From DATFKA01 sp035268885 (lineage in GTDB: Bacteria > Bacteroidota > Bacteroidia > Chitinophagales > Saprospiraceae), in contig DATFKA010000108.1 in assembly GCA_035268885.1 (NCBI GenBank), positions 1-64,000 of the forward strand: a DNA stretch of 64,000 bases, given 5' to 3'. This document shows, in pieces, positions 63,775 through 64,000 of the stretch. Below the pieces are notes generated by a model. That model was not told where the DNA came from. It was given only the letters and a program-made list of their open reading frames with translations, and did no database searches. The stretch's first letter is position 1, and each line of letters starts with the position of its first letter. A program made the translations under genes and the position numbers.

Positions 63775-64000
63775 ATGGCACGAATCTTTTTACTTTTACT
63801 GGGTACTGCAATCCTCTTTGCTTGCGAACGAGATGCCGGGGAGCCCGATTCCGCTGATACCGGAGAGGCCATGTATTTTCCGCCTAAAAGCGGTAGCACC
63901 TGGGCTACTCTTTCGCCGGAAGACTTGGGCTGGTCAGGAATGGATATTGACGAACTTTATACCTTCCTGGAAGAAAACAACACTCGGGCTTTTCTTTTGC
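63775..64000 (+). CDS. Lipoprotein serine hydrolase (beta-lactamase-related), N-terminal part
   Basis: The gene is cut by the right edge, with 75 codons visible. ATG at 63775, preceded by AAGG. The peptide starts MARIFLLLLGT with lipobox LFAC (Cys17). A short acidic linker leads to SPEDLGWSGMDIDELYTFL, which is the usual N-terminal helix of exported beta-lactamase-like hydrolases (W....I..L..FL...N.RA). The SxxK active site lies beyond the window, so the assignment rests on the N-terminus only. Confidence 0.65.
   Translation, partial: MARIFLLLLGTAILFACERDAGEPDSADTGEAMYFPPKSGSTWATLSPEDLGWSGMDIDELYTFLEENNTRAFLL

Overview
The window looks like a chromosome segment of a free-living, probably marine member of the Bacteroidota. 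The best guess is the Saprospiria (Lewinella/Haliscomenobacter relatives), which is inferred from protein style and not from a marker gene. The evidence is four predicted type IX secretion (T9SS) cargo proteins (three with C-terminal CHU_C/gliding-associated type B tails, one with a type A tail), many Bacteroidota-style exported lipoproteins, an M57 peptidase, and moderate GC. I see no rRNA, tRNA, CRISPR array, prophage or transposase gene.

Layout. 1-6.4 kb: an Fe-S L-serine dehydratase with a TauE/SafE-like permease, convergent to an esterase, then an alcohol dehydrogenase / 2Fe-2S ferredoxin / cytochrome P450 operon. 6.5-12.3 kb: a 1929-aa secreted repeat protein. 12.6-14.3 kb: a broken 2-keto-3-deoxygluconate kinase next to an intact KDPG aldolase. 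14.3-17 kb: an exported nuclease-like protein, a DUF819 permease and an exported aspartoacylase-like metallohydrolase. 17.1-22 kb: three consecutive exported sulfatases, probably for sulfated polysaccharides; no SusC/SusD pair is in view. 22-30.7 kb: a T9SS cargo protein, serine hydrolase, AraC-regulator remnant, nitroreductase, two EEP-family phosphohydrolases, a saccharopine-dehydrogenase-like reductase and a purple-acid-phosphatase-like enzyme. 30.9-40 kb: a methylthioribose-kinase-like kinase translationally coupled to a lipoprotein ADP-ribosylglycohydrolase, a GH3 glycosidase, a CotH-like exported protein, a PPP-type phosphatase and a sodium/solute symporter. 40-52 kb: three different exported peptidases (M57, S8, M12B-like) and a second giant secreted protein (2051 aa) that is a full-length paralogue of the first. 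53.9-61 kb: a four-gene overlapping operon (CHAT protease-like, tandem STAND NTPase, membrane-anchored WD40, outer-membrane barrel). 61-64 kb: an alpha-glucan phosphorylase and the start of a lipoprotein serine hydrolase.

The most interesting system is the 53915-60951 operon. It looks like a CHAT-STAND-TM-WD40 signalling/conflict ATPase broken into separate, translationally coupled genes, with one break inside the second STAND module, and with an outer-membrane beta-barrel attached by a 20-nt overlap. The predicted topology places the WD40 sensor in the periplasm, so the set could carry an envelope signal to a cytoplasmic CHAT protease.

The second notable signal is a family of short non-coding elements with GAAGTTG-type terminal inverted repeats. 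Three copies (28397, 35622, 53641) are each bounded by a perfect 3-bp direct repeat, and each sits 20-102 nt upstream of a start codon. They look like miniature inverted-repeat transposable elements.
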